From Oscarella lobularis (taxonomy: Eukaryota; Porifera; Homoscleromorpha; Homosclerophorida; Oscarellidae), in the NCBI RefSeq assembly GCF_947507565.1, contig NC_089183.1:1984001-2048000 (forward strand): a stretch of 64,000 nt of DNA, in the 5' to 3' direction. Below, piece after piece: positions 1-9,673 of the stretch. The notes under the pieces are model-generated. The model made no database searches and was not told the origin of the DNA. It worked only from the letters and a program-made list of their open reading frames with translations. Numbering within the stretch: the stretch's first letter is position 1; the number at the start of each line of letters is the position of its first letter. The translations under genes were made by a program, and so were the position numbers.

Positions 1-1124
1 GCAATGAGGCGCGACGCCGACAAAGCCCGGGAGGCAAATTCCGGAAATCGACCAGCAGCAATGAGCGAGAGAACCTCGATAAGGAGATTTCCCGTGACCA
101 CACCCGAAAGTAACATTTTCAGATGCTCGAAACGCCACCCGGGACAACCCGCACTTGAACCACGAGGAGACCGTTGGAGCGCATTCACGATGATATCACG
201 AGGCAGCTCGACGGAATCGAAAGAAGCCGAGTCAAAATTCTCAAATTCGCCATCAGAGGAATAGCTCAGGGGGTGCTTTGATCTTAGGCGCTGAATTGTA
301 TCTTCATTTGCATATGCGATACCACAACTTGTCAAAGCGCGGGCAGCGCGAGACAGTTCGCCACAACGGCAGAGACGAAGGGCAGCCTTTCTCCTGAGCT
401 GATCGTCGGGACAGCGGCGAGGTCTTTTCGGGCTGGTGTAATAAATCAACTCTCCCCAGCGATACGACACGAAATCGTTGTACGCCTGACGGACGGATGA
501 ACGGCAAGAGCGTCGAGAAAGAATCATCCGCGGCAGCAGAAGCAAAAGTTTCCATGCGTTCTCGTCAGACGGGTCGACAGAGATCTTTTTTAGCGGAATC
601 TCGGCGCAATCGCGATAAACAGCTTGAAACCTTGACGGTATATCTTGGACTGTTGCAGCTACGGGGAGTCCCAAAATATCGTCAAGAGAAAGCGTAGACA
701 CAAAATGCCAAGCCTGATCTTGCGGTGAAAGCGGCGAGATGATGGATGGGACTGGCGGGGTGAGCTGGGGATTATGGTGGGAGTTGTCATCGGTAATTTG
801 CTGCGAAGTGGGCGTGGCAATATCTTGCGAGGCGTGGGTAACACCAGGCGATGGTATGACGAAATCCACGGCAGCGACAGCCCCCACGGCCGCACTCGCA
901 CACGACGGACGCGTAGCATAACATTTCGGAGTGTGGGAAATCAGACGGCTGTACCAAGGTAAGCATTTGGGACACTGAGAAAGACGAAATCGCTCAATCC
1001 AAGAGCGAGGCCAATCCTCTGCCCGGTGAACCTTCCGAAAGTGATCGAATAATCTCCCCGAGTTGCCTTTAAAGCCGCAGCCAGCAGCGAAGCACAAAAT
1101 ATCGTTTCCCGACTGACCCGACAT
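1..1124 (-). CDS. Non-LTR retroelement ORF, 5' half (element C), runs off the left edge
   Basis: An open frame of 374 codons begins at the ATG at 1122-1124 and has no stop before the window edge. Its N-terminus has a C2H2-like finger (C-x4-C-x12-H-x4-H, about residues 11-33) followed by a C-x2-C-x9-H-x3-C cluster. A low-complexity linker follows, then a region typical of reverse-transcriptase N-termini in this family, including LRRKAALRLCRCGELSRAAR and PRGSSAGCPGWRFEHLK. The catalytic RT motifs and C-terminal endonuclease would lie outside the window. The frame stays open upstream to the (CT)n tract at 1289, so the true start could be slightly earlier. This is the only copy here with an intact 5' end. 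Reverse-transcriptase element is well supported; clade assignment is inference. Confidence 0.8.
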   Translation of the reverse strand, partial: MSGQSGNDILCFAAGCGFKGNSGRLFDHFRKVHRAEDWPRSWIERFRLSQCPKCLPWYSRLISHTPKCYATRPSCASAAVGAVAAVDFVIPSPGVTHASQDIATPTSQQITDDNSHHNPQLTPPVPSIISPLSPQDQAWHFVSTLSLDDILGLPVAATVQDIPSRFQAVYRDCAEIPLKKISVDPSDENAWKLLLLLPRMILSRRSCRSSVRQAYNDFVSYRWGELIYYTSPKRPRRCPDDQLRRKAALRLCRCGELSRAARALTSCGIAYANEDTIQRLRSKHPLSYSSDGEFENFDSASFDSVELPRDIIVNALQRSPRGSSAGCPGWRFEHLKMLLSGVVTGNLLIEVLSLIAAGRFPEFASRALSASRLI

Positions 1125-1288
1125 GAGAAAACCTATCCTCCACCGAAGTGCGCCGCGAAAACGGCGCAGGCGGCGAGCAGACGAGAGTATGACACTTCCA
1201 GCAACGAAGCCGGACACGCCGAGAACGATTTTTCCTTGAGAAACGGCTCTTTTCACGGAGAGAAATTTGAACCAACCGTTATATCCGG

Positions 1289-1322
1289 GAGAGAGAGAGA
1301 GAGAGAGAGAGAAGAGAGAGAG
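1289..1322. repeat. (GA)n/(CT)n tract joining elements B and C
   Basis: Nearly pure GA dinucleotides on the + strand. On the minus strand it follows AATAAAT at the 3' end of element B and directly precedes the 5' end of element C, so it serves as element tail, target site or both. Confidence 0.9.
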
Positions 1323-2507
1323 ATTTATTGAGTGACAAGGAAACTTTAACAAAGGTGACGTGCACTAGGGAAATATAACCAGCAGAGACTACTAGTAAAA
1401 GAAAAAGTCTGAAGAAAACACTAGCGAATGTGAAGTTGAACTTCACACTCGGTCGACAGGTCAGGGCGGGAAGAAACACCAGAGAGACGAGATAATTTGT
1501 GGGACAGAACACTAGAGTTACAGTTTTGAAGGAGAACGGACAATCGTCTTCGCCAAAAGCACGCGAATTCATTTCTTCGTACCTTTCCCTCGGACCGCTC
1601 GACGTGACTCACGAGGAGGGAAAAGAAATCGCAAGCGTGTTTGCCCCAATGGCCGAAATGTTCAGCGACGATAGGGAAAAATTTGGCAGCTGATCGTGAT
1701 GGTCGGATGTTAGAATCGTATTTCGTAATCTTTTTTTTTCGCGGATGGAGGCGGCGGCACCATCTTCGACGGCAGATCGACGAGAAGCTTCCGATGCCCA
1801 CGGGTGAGCAAGTGATATGTCGAGTTCAAAGGACTCGCCAGAGCCGGAACCGAAGGCTATGATGTCAGGACGGTTTTCGTTATTCAGATAGCTGAACCTC
1901 GGCTCAATTTTGCAAGAGAGGCCCATGTCTCGAATGCAGTCGGACCAACCAGTGACAAATCGGTTGTGAGCCCAAACAGGACCACCTCCGAACTTGCATG
2001 TCAGCATGTGGTAGCCATGAGGATCCATTGTTGATCCGCATTCGCAGAGAGACACGCACGCGGTGAAAGCGAGAGGACAGCCAAGCCTCGCTGATGCCGC
2101 TAAACGAAATTCGTAAGGTTTTAGTGCGAGCATCCTCGAGGTTGGAACTGCCTCAAGCCATCGACCGGCGTGCTTGCCTCGGCGCGACCGCAACCGAGAT
2201 AAATCACGGTTGTCGGCAGCAGATGATAAAATCGATGAGAGTGAAGCAAGTTGAATTTCGGATGAGAGTAACTTTTGGAATTTTGGCTTTGTTGAGGCCA
2301 AATCGGAAAGAGTCTTCAAAGCTGATTCTGCCGACGTTGATCCCAGATGAGCGTGGAATGTCGATAGAGCAGCACCCAGTTGAGAATTAATAGATGGCAA
2401 CGAAAGGATGTCATCCGTTGTCCACTCGTCTGGGTAACGGTCCGGGATTGCATTCAATGAACTGCTCCATCCAGAAAGAAAAGCAGCATCACAGATTGTC
2501 GATTGTC
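1323..2507 (-). mobile_element. Element B: 3' fragment of a non-LTR element with restriction-like endonuclease, frameshifted
   Basis: The minus strand encodes the C-terminal part of a retroelement polyprotein. It has a zinc cluster CECG...H....C, then NRPDIIAFGSGSG and FELDISLAHPW, which fit the CCHC plus PD-x(n)-D layout of restriction-like endonucleases in early-branching non-LTR elements. The frame breaks near the A/T homopolymer at about 1730-1738. The remainder continues in another frame to a stop at 1421 (IVAEHFGHWGK, WRRRLSVLLQNC), co-linear with element A. The 3' UTR ends in AATAAAT followed by (CT)n. The copy starts abruptly at 2507 where element A's (CT)n tail ends, so its RT region is missing. 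Confidence 0.75.
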
Positions 2508-2532
2508 GAGAGAGAGAGAGAGAGAGAGAGAG
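2508..2532. repeat. (GA)n/(CT)n tract at the 3' end of element A
   Basis: A second GA tract with the same arrangement as at 1289: minus-strand AATAAA, then (CT)n, then the next element copy without spacer. Confidence 0.9.
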
Positions 2533-4351
2533 ATTTATTTCAATAGACAATGCACAAGACAGGCCATAGGCTAGGACAAATGTCAACAGTAGTAAAAATA
2601 GCTAGACTAACGCGGGTGAGTTAGCGGACGTGGGCCTGAGCCTCACGATCCGAGACGAGGTCGGGACGGGAAGAAGAACTGCAGATACGAGACAACTTAT
2701 GGGTAATCACATTAGAGTTACAGTACTGGAGTAAGACGGACAGACGACGACGCCAATAACACAGGAACACGTTTTTCTTTGAGCGGCCCTCCGAGCGCTC
2801 AACAAATCTGCCCAAAGATTGAAGAAAATTATGGGCGAGCTTGCCCCAACGACCAAAATGTTCGGCTACAATGGGTATGAAAGTGGAGGTCAAGCCTGAA
2901 GAACGCTGGTACGATTCGTATTTTGAGATCTTTTTCTCCTCCCTGATCGAAGCCGCCGCACCGTCCTCACTCGCTGAGCGGCGCGAGGCCTCGGAACTCC
3001 ACGGGTGGGCGAGAGATATGTCGAGTTCGAAGCACTCCCCTGTGCCCGTGCCGAAGGCAACGATGTCGGGACGATTGTCGTTGTTCAGGTACTCGTGTCT
3101 GGGCTCTACTTTGCAAGCAAGGCCGGCATCTCTGACACAGTCCGCCCAGCCAGAGACAACACAGTTGTGCGCCCAGACCGGACCGGCGCCTGTTTTGCAG
3201 GTGAGCAGATGGTATCCATTGCGGTCGATGGCAGAGCCGCAGTTGCACGAGGTGACGCAAGCCGCGAAGGGAAGAGGATCACCCAGCCTCAAGGATGCCG
3301 CTAAGCGAAAATCGCAAGGTTTGAGCGCGAGCATCCTTGAAGAGGGCAAAGCCTCCAACCAACGGCCAGCATACTTGCCCAGGCACGAGCGGAGACGAGA
3401 GAGGCCACGGTTGTCCGGAGCTGCCGAGAAAACCGAGTTGACACGTACTTGATCGATGACCGACTTGAGTTGATGTTGGAGTTTGTCGCCAGCCGAAGGC
3501 AGATCGGAAACCGAAGCGATCGATGACTCAGAGGTGGACGAGCACAAACTTTCCTGAAACCGGCGTAAGGCGAACTCGAGGGAACACCTCACCGACGACC
3601 CGACAAAGGGGAAGTCGTCCACCGACCACAGAGATGGAAAACGGTCGGGGAGGGCTTGAGATGTGTGGCTCCAGCCCGCCAAGAAAGCTGCATCCAGGAT
3701 CGGCGAAAGCAAGGGCACACCAAAACCGCCCAGGCGAATTGGAAGAGATGCCTGAAGCCATTGATCGTCCGAAAGATGGCTGAGGAGCAGTGACGACATG
3801 AAGGTGGATTTTGAGAGGTCGTCATGAAGTGAAGCGGCACTGTGAAGCGCCGTTGATGAGATTGTCCTTCCGAGATGGTTGAGCCGCGTGGCGTGGCAGT
3901 GTCGCAACAGGAGCAGAGCACATTGTGGGTCCTCCAGTGTGGTAATTTTGTCGCAAAGCTCTTTTCCTTGCGAAGCATAAAGAAGACATTTTTCCGAAAC
4001 GAAGGCTTCGTTGCCGATGGGAGAACCGAGGATGACCGTGCCGTCGGACCGACGAGGGAGCTGAAGATCGGAGGATGCAGAGCGACGAGCGAAAATTTCA
4101 CATTTGTAGTCGGCCACGACGAGGTGAATGGCGCCGAACAGAGACTTGAGTTGGTCGAACGCGTCCGCCGAAACCGATTCGGGGCCGATGATGAAGACGT
4201 CGTTGAGGTAGGCTAAGACGACAGCCTCGGGGTGTTCAGCTTGGACACGAGACACCAAGTCGTGAATGCCAACTGCGAACAGAAAAGGGCCCAATGGGTC
4301 GCCCTGATGAACCCCTTCCTCTGATGACAAGATGACGTGCGCCCTATGTTA
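2533..4351 (-). mobile_element. Element A: 5'-truncated non-LTR element (RT palm to endonuclease)
   Basis: The minus-strand frame runs from about 4350 to a stop at 2621 (at least 569 residues). It starts within the RT domain at EEGVHQGDPLGPFLFA (motif B region). The catalytic box reads AYLNDVFIIG, with Asn where the first Asp of Y-x-D-D is expected. Downstream are a long thumb/linker (GRWLEALPSSRMLALKP), a zinc cluster CNCG...H....C, and an endonuclease-like block NRPDIVAFGTGTG...ELDISLAHP. The C-terminus ends EAQAHVR. RT motifs upstream of motif B are missing, and the truncation point is the hairpin at 4352-4407. The copy is probably dead, although its long frame is uninterrupted. Its protein is clearly related to element B. 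Confidence 0.8.
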
Positions 4352-4407
4352 CCAGGCCCTTCCACCAGTGAGTGCGCCCCAAGCGCGCTAGCTGGTGAAG
4401 GGCCTGG
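4352..4407. repeat. Near-perfect 56-nt hairpin at an element/host junction
   Basis: The arms at 4352-4368 and 4392-4407 are inverted copies (CCAGGCCCTTCCACCAG against CTGGTGAAGGGCCTGG, one extra base). Inside them GTGCGC and GCGCGC can extend the stem around CCCAA. It lies exactly between the truncated RT frame and the SLC18-like relic. Confidence 0.75.
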
Positions 4408-4429
4408 GGACGAGGCTAGACTCGCCTCG

Positions 4430-5123
4430 CGCTCTCTCCACCCCAGGGGGCGACGATCCCATTAGCAATGCAATGAGCGCCGACGCCAGAGATATGAGAC
4501 CTGTTATTATAAAGGGCCATTTCCATCCGGCGTCGATTCCGCCCGGTACCGCCGAGAAGGCCCCCCCCCAAAGGGGTACCCGACCACGAGACCGATTCCG
4601 GCGGCGGCGAAGGCGTTTCCCATCGCGTTAGCGCGCTCGTCGTCGCTCGTGTACCAAACGGCGACCATCGATAGACTGGCGACGACGGAGAAAGCGTCGC
4701 CGACGCCTTGGATTGCGCGCGTGACAAAGAGTACGATGTAGGTCTTTGTTAGGTCGTTTGCGGCTATTTGTTTTGCGAATGCCGATACGAAGGAAGCGGC
4801 TGTGTAAATGAGAAGACCTCCTACGACGGGGATTTGGTAGCCGTAGCGATCGGTGACGAACGCCGCGATGGGATTTGCGAAGATGGTTACGAAGGAATTT
4901 GCGGCGAGTAGGGCGCCGATTTGGATTTCCGTATCGTTGACGCCGAGGTAGTCGGGACAATGGGAACAATAAAAGAATTGAGGATGCAGAGGAGGAATAG
5001 GGACAGGAAGGCGACGACTTGGAAAAGTGGACGAAACGAGCCAATTCGATCGCGGAGAGTGCGACGACCCGGAGATGGCGAGGGCGCTGCTGTTCCGTAC
5101 TCCATTCCACGCGTGTAGCTCAA
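4430..5123 (-). pseudogene. SLC18-like (vesicular amine transporter-type MFS) gene relic
   Basis: From ATG 5123 the frame gives a short N-terminus and a first membrane segment (FQVVAFLSLFLLCILNSF) ending in VPIVP. The family then continues one frame over with DYLGVNDTEIQIGALLAAN, NPIAAFVTDRYGYQIPVVGG (MFS loop 2-3 motif) and LFVTRAIQGVGDAFS. A third frame carries PGGIDAGWKWPFIITGLI. The breaks lie at about 4960 and in the C9 run at 4561-4569. Vesicular transporters share the order VPI.P, NP..G...DR.GY and RA.QGVG, so the assignment is fairly secure. Only about four or five of twelve membrane segments remain before the hairpin and element A interrupt the gene. The homopolymer break could be a sequencing error; the truncation is not. 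Confidence 0.7.
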
Positions 5124-5626
5124 TTAGCTGCGGCGCACGCGTTTCCAGACAGGCACGTTGGACAAGATCTAATTAGTAGTCACTTCTAAGAGTTCCTGTA
5201 CACTGCTTTTTGGTTACACTTGCCGAAGTGCAAGCCGCGTAAGAAAACCGCGCTTATTTTCCTGTATTTGATTCGCCGGTTTTTTTCACCTAAAGATTCT
5301 AGGTGGGTGGGTATGAATTCAAGTTCCCGCCAAGCTAGTACAGTAATTTCAGCCAAAGCTTAACAGCCCCAGCCAGGAGGCTCTCTGCATGCCAAGTGCC
5401 CATGTGCTGTTACCTTTCTGCGTGTACATTCTTCACGTTTGCCTTTGCCCGTAACGTATCAATGCGCGCTGAATCGCTGCAATCGCCAATTTCCATTCGG
5501 AAGCATTCTCACGAAAACTGACGCTGTGAAAATGGCCCCTCAGTCGTTGTCACCGCAGCCTCAACTCATATCAAAGGAGCGAGACGAGAGACTCGTCTTC
5601 CGACGACGCGCGCGCGCGCTAACACG
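5124..5626. other. Intergenic; contains duplicated FBXO22-like upstream region
   Basis: No coding region was recognised. From about 5338 the sequence is repeated at 9960-10250 and from about 5490 at 45745, in each case ending in a CG-rich run just before the F-box gene start. This marks the left boundary of the duplicated block and probably holds the promoter. Confidence 0.6.
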
Positions 5627-6871
5627 ATGACTTCCTCCGCTTCTGCATCGCCTCTCGACCTTCCCGTCGTCCTTTACGAAATTTTCCGTCATTGTAACGC
5701 TCGCACGCTCGCCAGAGCGAGTTGCGTCAATCGCCTATGGCGCGAAACGGCTCAACGCGTGACGTCAAACGCAGTCAGAGCGTTCTCGACCCACTTTACT
5801 GCGCGTTCGACGTACGCCGAATGCCTACTCGACGTCGCTTCTCACATCGACACGCTCCAACGCGCACCAGCAGCTCTCCTACTATTCATTTCGCAGGACG
5901 ACGATGACGATGACGTCGACGTAGTGACGTCATTTTGCAGTAGAATACCATCAAATTGCATAGCAATATTCTGCCACAACGAAGAAGTTGGCGTCATCGG
6001 CAAAGACGGACGCGTTTTCGAGTCGGACGATAAACAACCGATCGTCGTGACAACGCTCGTCGTTCCTCGATTAAATAATATGTCCGTTCAACTGCTCGGC
6101 TTGAACGGATACGAGAGTCCGAAAAAATTCACCGAGAACGCGATTCGCAGTCTCTTTGCTAGTAGCAACGTCGACCGGAGCCGCCGAAGACCCAAGCAGG
6201 AACTCGTGAATTTATTCCCCGGCGGCGTCATCGATTACGAGTCGTCGCGTCTCGTTCTCTGCTTGACGTCCAGCGAAAGTCAATACTCCCCCGGTTGCAG
6301 TCAGCCGTTCTATCGCGGACTTCTTCGTTGTCGTCGTCGTCGTCATGGTAACGCACTAACTGGCGCTCTCGTCGGCGGTACGGTCATAGGGGGTATTCGC
6401 TGCTACGTCGGTGCGACACCGATTCCTTATCCTAATTCGTCCCTTCTCGGATTGGCACTCGGAGGAGTCGGTTTTCGGCCCGCTACCGTGGTGTCACGTG
6501 ACGTTCGAGACGTTCGAGACTTGATGGCGAGAGTTCGTCGAGATTTGAGTGGTGGCGCGTCGACGCTTCTATCCGCCGCGTGTTTCGCGTGTATTTGCGT
6601 CGGGCGACGAGATGACGTCGTACCCGGATCGTCGTTGGATCCTTTGCACTCGATGCGAGCGCTCTTTCCCGGCGTTCCTGTCGTCGGTTTTTTGGGCAAT
6701 GGCGAGTTTGGCGAATTGGGTGCCTGCGGTTGCGAGGATGAGGCTGGCGCGGGTGGCGACGACGACGACGACGATCAAGGAGATCACAAGCACTCTGAGA
6801 AGCGCAAGCGTCTTGAAACGTTTCAGCATGCTTTCACGTTTGCTTTTGGATTTCTGACGTTACCCAGCTAA
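5627..6871 (+). CDS. FBXO22-like F-box/FIST protein (copy A)
   Basis: This is a single-exon frame of 414 residues. The F-box lies near the N-terminus (about residues 9-50: LPVVLYEIFRHCNARTLARA, then VNRLWRETAQRV). It predicts binding to SKP1 and a role as substrate receptor in an SCF ubiquitin ligase. The remainder resembles the FIST-type region of FBXO22, especially the C-terminal block SMRALFPGVPVVGFLGNGEF followed by GELGACGCED. An Arg-rich stretch (RCRRRRHG, CGT triplets) and an Asp run followed by KRKR near the C-terminus vary between copies. The start ATG follows a CG-rich leader conserved in copies C and E. It converges with the ZYG11-like gene at 7235-9673. The frame is intact, so this is probably functional. 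FBXO22-like assignment rests on motif memory. Confidence 0.75.
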   Translation: MTSSASASPLDLPVVLYEIFRHCNARTLARASCVNRLWRETAQRVTSNAVRAFSTHFTARSTYAECLLDVASHIDTLQRAPAALLLFISQDDDDDDVDVVTSFCSRIPSNCIAIFCHNEEVGVIGKDGRVFESDDKQPIVVTTLVVPRLNNMSVQLLGLNGYESPKKFTENAIRSLFASSNVDRSRRRPKQELVNLFPGGVIDYESSRLVLCLTSSESQYSPGCSQPFYRGLLRCRRRRHGNALTGALVGGTVIGGIRCYVGATPIPYPNSSLLGLALGGVGFRPATVVSRDVRDVRDLMARVRRDLSGGASTLLSAACFACICVGRRDDVVPGSSLDPLHSMRALFPGVPVVGFLGNGEFGELGACGCEDEAGAGGDDDDDDQGDHKHSEKRKRLETFQHAFTFAFGFLTLPS

Positions 6872-7234
6872 GTTTATTGCCATTCTGATGGCAGTTTTGT
6901 AGATTTTTGCGTAATACCAGCTGGTGTACTTTTAGGACGTTAGGTGGCTTAGAGGCAGCGTGCAGTGAATTCCTCGCGAGAGAATATCTGTAGTCGACAC
7001 CGAGTCATGTGAGAGAATATAGTTCAATTTCCCTTTTGTTTCGCCTACCAAGAAGACGTGCAGCTTTACGTGCGACGAGGATGGTAAGTTTGTTCTAGAC
7101 GAAAACCCGTCCGCGCATTAAATAACATAATTTAATTAACAAAAACATCATATTAACACACGAAACGAGATTGCGAAGACCAACCCACAACAATAAACTT
7201 ATCAAACACAAAAAATTGGTCGCTCTCGTCCGGC
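6872..7234. other. Convergent intergenic spacer (FBXO22-like / ZYG11-like)
   Basis: About 360 bp between two convergent stop codons. It is conserved with 11520-11880 and 47155-47509. No gene was seen; it must hold both 3' ends. TTTAATTAA-rich sequence lies near the ZYG11-like end. Confidence 0.5.
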
Positions 7235-9673
7235 TCAGTCTTCTTTGTGCACCGGACATGCCTTCATTACTGCGTCGAACTGGTCTTCCAACTCCGCTGG
7301 AATTGAGAGCCCAGAAACCACATCGGCACCGACTTCTTTTCTCAGAAGGCACAAAGGACACAACCCGGTTTCGGCGAAATAGTTATGAGCATGAAAGTAG
7401 CTGCAACAAAAGTATGCCAGATGGTTCAAGCCAAAAGCAGAGACAGCGGGGAATTCAGAGCAGTTGCAAACATTCACCAAAGGCACAAGTGTCGTGTAAT
7501 AATAGCAGTTTAGTTCGGCTTTAGTTGTGCGTTCAAAAAAGCCTCTTTCATAGTCGCTGTTTCCGAACACCTTAGCAACCAGAGCATCTTTGCTCTCGAC
7601 ATCGTTAGGCCAGATTGAGTCCAGATCGTCGTTGACAATAAGGAGTGCAGCCAAATACGAAGAGGCGATACGCATTCTCTCGGTTGGCGGCGAACACGAC
7701 GCCGCATCAACAATAGCCTTGATGACTTTTCGCAAGCACACTGTATGCGCCAAGTCGCGAATTTCAGCAATGTACGACAGGAATTCGACAGCCACGCAGT
7801 AACTCGACTTACCCCTACCAGCATGAAAATAAAAATACGAGCCTCTTTGGGCCACTTCTGCCAAATTGTCCACAGCTTCAGGAACTTCGACGAAATCACG
7901 GAACAGACTCGGCAGCCCATAGCACAGTGAACAAAGAGCCCGAACAATTGTAGAAGCTCCGATAAGAAAGTCGCTGAGGTACTGATCCCTTAGCATTATT
8001 TCAACGTCAGGATAGCAATTGATGAAATAGCTTAGGCGAACGCACAATTTAGAAAGATTGCCTTTATTTCCAGCCAAGTGTTGACGAACGATTGCCGGCA
8101 CTTTTTCGAACAATCTTCTTAGCGTGCTGTACTTCGAATACGAGTCGTCTGGAAGATCGCTAATGAATGCCACAGCCAAATGTAAAAGAAGAGGTTGTGA
8201 ACAAATAAACGGCGAGAAACGATAAACACTTGAGACTAGGGCTTGGACAAAACAGATCATATCTCTCGTACCATGAAAAGCAGCTCTGTCTGAAAATTCC
8301 CGAAGTAGAGGAAAAATCTTTGGATTAAGAAATTTCCGAAAAAAATATTCTAGCAGACCACAAGCATGGTGGCCTAAAACAAGTGGCTTCTTGTCTTTAA
8401 TACTATACCATTCCATTTGGCTATCCAATTCCATTCTGCTGAACAAGCTGTTGAAAAACTTAGCGATCACCTTTGCTGTCTTAGAATCCTTTTCAGTCTG
8501 CATGCGAAGCAGTCCCGCGTAAAGCATTGACGAGACTGGAGAAGGAATCACCTCGTAACTGCGCCGCAATATTCTATGGTCATAAAGAGTAACGACATCA
8601 GAAAAAGCAGCGTAATTTCTCAAAGCGTGCTTGCTGCAATAATCATGAACGTTCTCCCCAGTCGAAATTTGACAGGTCTCAGCGCCAAGATCATATTTAT
8701 TATTATATTCATCCATTTTCTCAAGAAATTTGAGTTGACTGAATCGATTAGTAGCTCTTAGAACGTCGCATACGCAATCCATGGAGAGAGTGTCTGAGCA
8801 TTCAAGGTGAGTAAGCGAAGAAGAACTGGTTAGAATGTCGTAAAGGGCCTGTTTTACGCTTGCAGCTGATTTGCCGTCACAGCGCCAAGAAACGTAAGAG
8901 AGATCAAGACTGCTCAAAAGGCCAAGCTTGGAAAAAAACGCTGAAATGTTAGAACTTAGCGTTGCAGTTAATTTCGATTCTGTGACAGGGACGACGTACA
9001 ACGAATTGAGGCCGAGATGTTTGAGACGAACACATGCGAGACAGTCAGCCGTGGAGAACACTTCCAAAAGGCTAACAGGAATTCCAGAAATGCATAGGTG
9101 CTCCAGTAGAGGTAGACTCGATACAAAAATACGCAGCTCTTCAAGAGAAACGGACGTGAATCCAATGTCCAAATGCCTTAGATTTGAAAAATGCGGAAGT
9201 TCGACTAATCCAATTTCGCCAATGACATGACGAGCAGAGAAGCTTGTCAATGACGTCATGCACTTGTCCTCGACGATTTTCAAAAAAGGAGTCGACAGAT
9301 CCGCCCAACACGGACTGAACGATATGTCTATGCTCGTCACGTTGACCAATTCTGCTATTTTGTCGACGAATGCGTTTGGATCGACATCAATACAGTAGAG
9401 AGGCAACGCAGTCAAACGAATGCGATTTCGATCGAGTAGAATATCGAGGACGCCTGCTGTTAGCTTTCCACGTCGAGCCAGTCCGTCGATAATGCGGTTG
9501 GCGATAGGCGAAGGCAAGCGGATTGAAAACGTGGGGTCCCCGAGAAGAATCTCGGCGAGAGAGGGCAAAGGAGACGCTGGTATGTCACCCAGTGAAGACA
9601 AATGCGGAACAAAAAACGTTTCGCACAGACTTTGGACGGCCCAATCGGAGAGCGTGTCGAGATGAACGTCCAT
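7235..9673 (-). CDS. ZYG11/ZER1-like LRR-armadillo protein (copy A)
   Basis: This intronless 812-residue protein starts MDVHLDTLSDWAVQSLCETF. Residues about 100-300 form irregular leucine-rich repeats (NVTSIDISFSPC, FSNLRHLDIGFTSVSLEELR, LPLLEHLCISGIP). The C-terminal half is helical and armadillo-like (ALCSLCYGLP, VAVEFLSYIAEI, LVPLVNVCNCSEFPAVSAFG), ending in a Cys-containing tail CPLCLLRKE. This order matches ZYG11B/ZER1 proteins, substrate receptors of CUL2 ubiquitin ligases that read N-terminal glycine degrons. The family call is inference from layout and local resemblance. It is convergent with FBXO22-like copy A. A CACGTG box at about 9714-9719, upstream of the start, is kept in copy B but lost in copy C. 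Confidence 0.6.
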   Translation of the reverse strand: MDVHLDTLSDWAVQSLCETFFVPHLSSLGDIPASPLPSLAEILLGDPTFSIRLPSPIANRIIDGLARRGKLTAGVLDILLDRNRIRLTALPLYCIDVDPNAFVDKIAELVNVTSIDISFSPCWADLSTPFLKIVEDKCMTSLTSFSARHVIGEIGLVELPHFSNLRHLDIGFTSVSLEELRIFVSSLPLLEHLCISGIPVSLLEVFSTADCLACVRLKHLGLNSLYVVPVTESKLTATLSSNISAFFSKLGLLSSLDLSYVSWRCDGKSAASVKQALYDILTSSSSLTHLECSDTLSMDCVCDVLRATNRFSQLKFLEKMDEYNNKYDLGAETCQISTGENVHDYCSKHALRNYAAFSDVVTLYDHRILRRSYEVIPSPVSSMLYAGLLRMQTEKDSKTAKVIAKFFNSLFSRMELDSQMEWYSIKDKKPLVLGHHACGLLEYFFRKFLNPKIFPLLREFSDRAAFHGTRDMICFVQALVSSVYRFSPFICSQPLLLHLAVAFISDLPDDSYSKYSTLRRLFEKVPAIVRQHLAGNKGNLSKLCVRLSYFINCYPDVEIMLRDQYLSDFLIGASTIVRALCSLCYGLPSLFRDFVEVPEAVDNLAEVAQRGSYFYFHAGRGKSSYCVAVEFLSYIAEIRDLAHTVCLRKVIKAIVDAASCSPPTERMRIASSYLAALLIVNDDLDSIWPNDVESKDALVAKVFGNSDYERGFFERTTKAELNCYYYTTLVPLVNVCNCSEFPAVSAFGLNHLAYFCCSYFHAHNYFAETGLCPLCLLRKEVGADVVSGLSIPAELEDQFDAVMKACPVHKED

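Noticed and set aside
2841-3452. 203-codon + strand ORF over element A
   Set aside because: It is antisense to the endonuclease-bearing frame, which has clear motifs. No domain was seen in the + strand translation.
6427-6829. Minus-strand ORFs opposite the FBXO22-like genes (also 11064-11445, 46707-47112)
   Set aside because: They recur only because the sense gene is duplicated; composition is that of a reverse complement of GAC-rich coding DNA.
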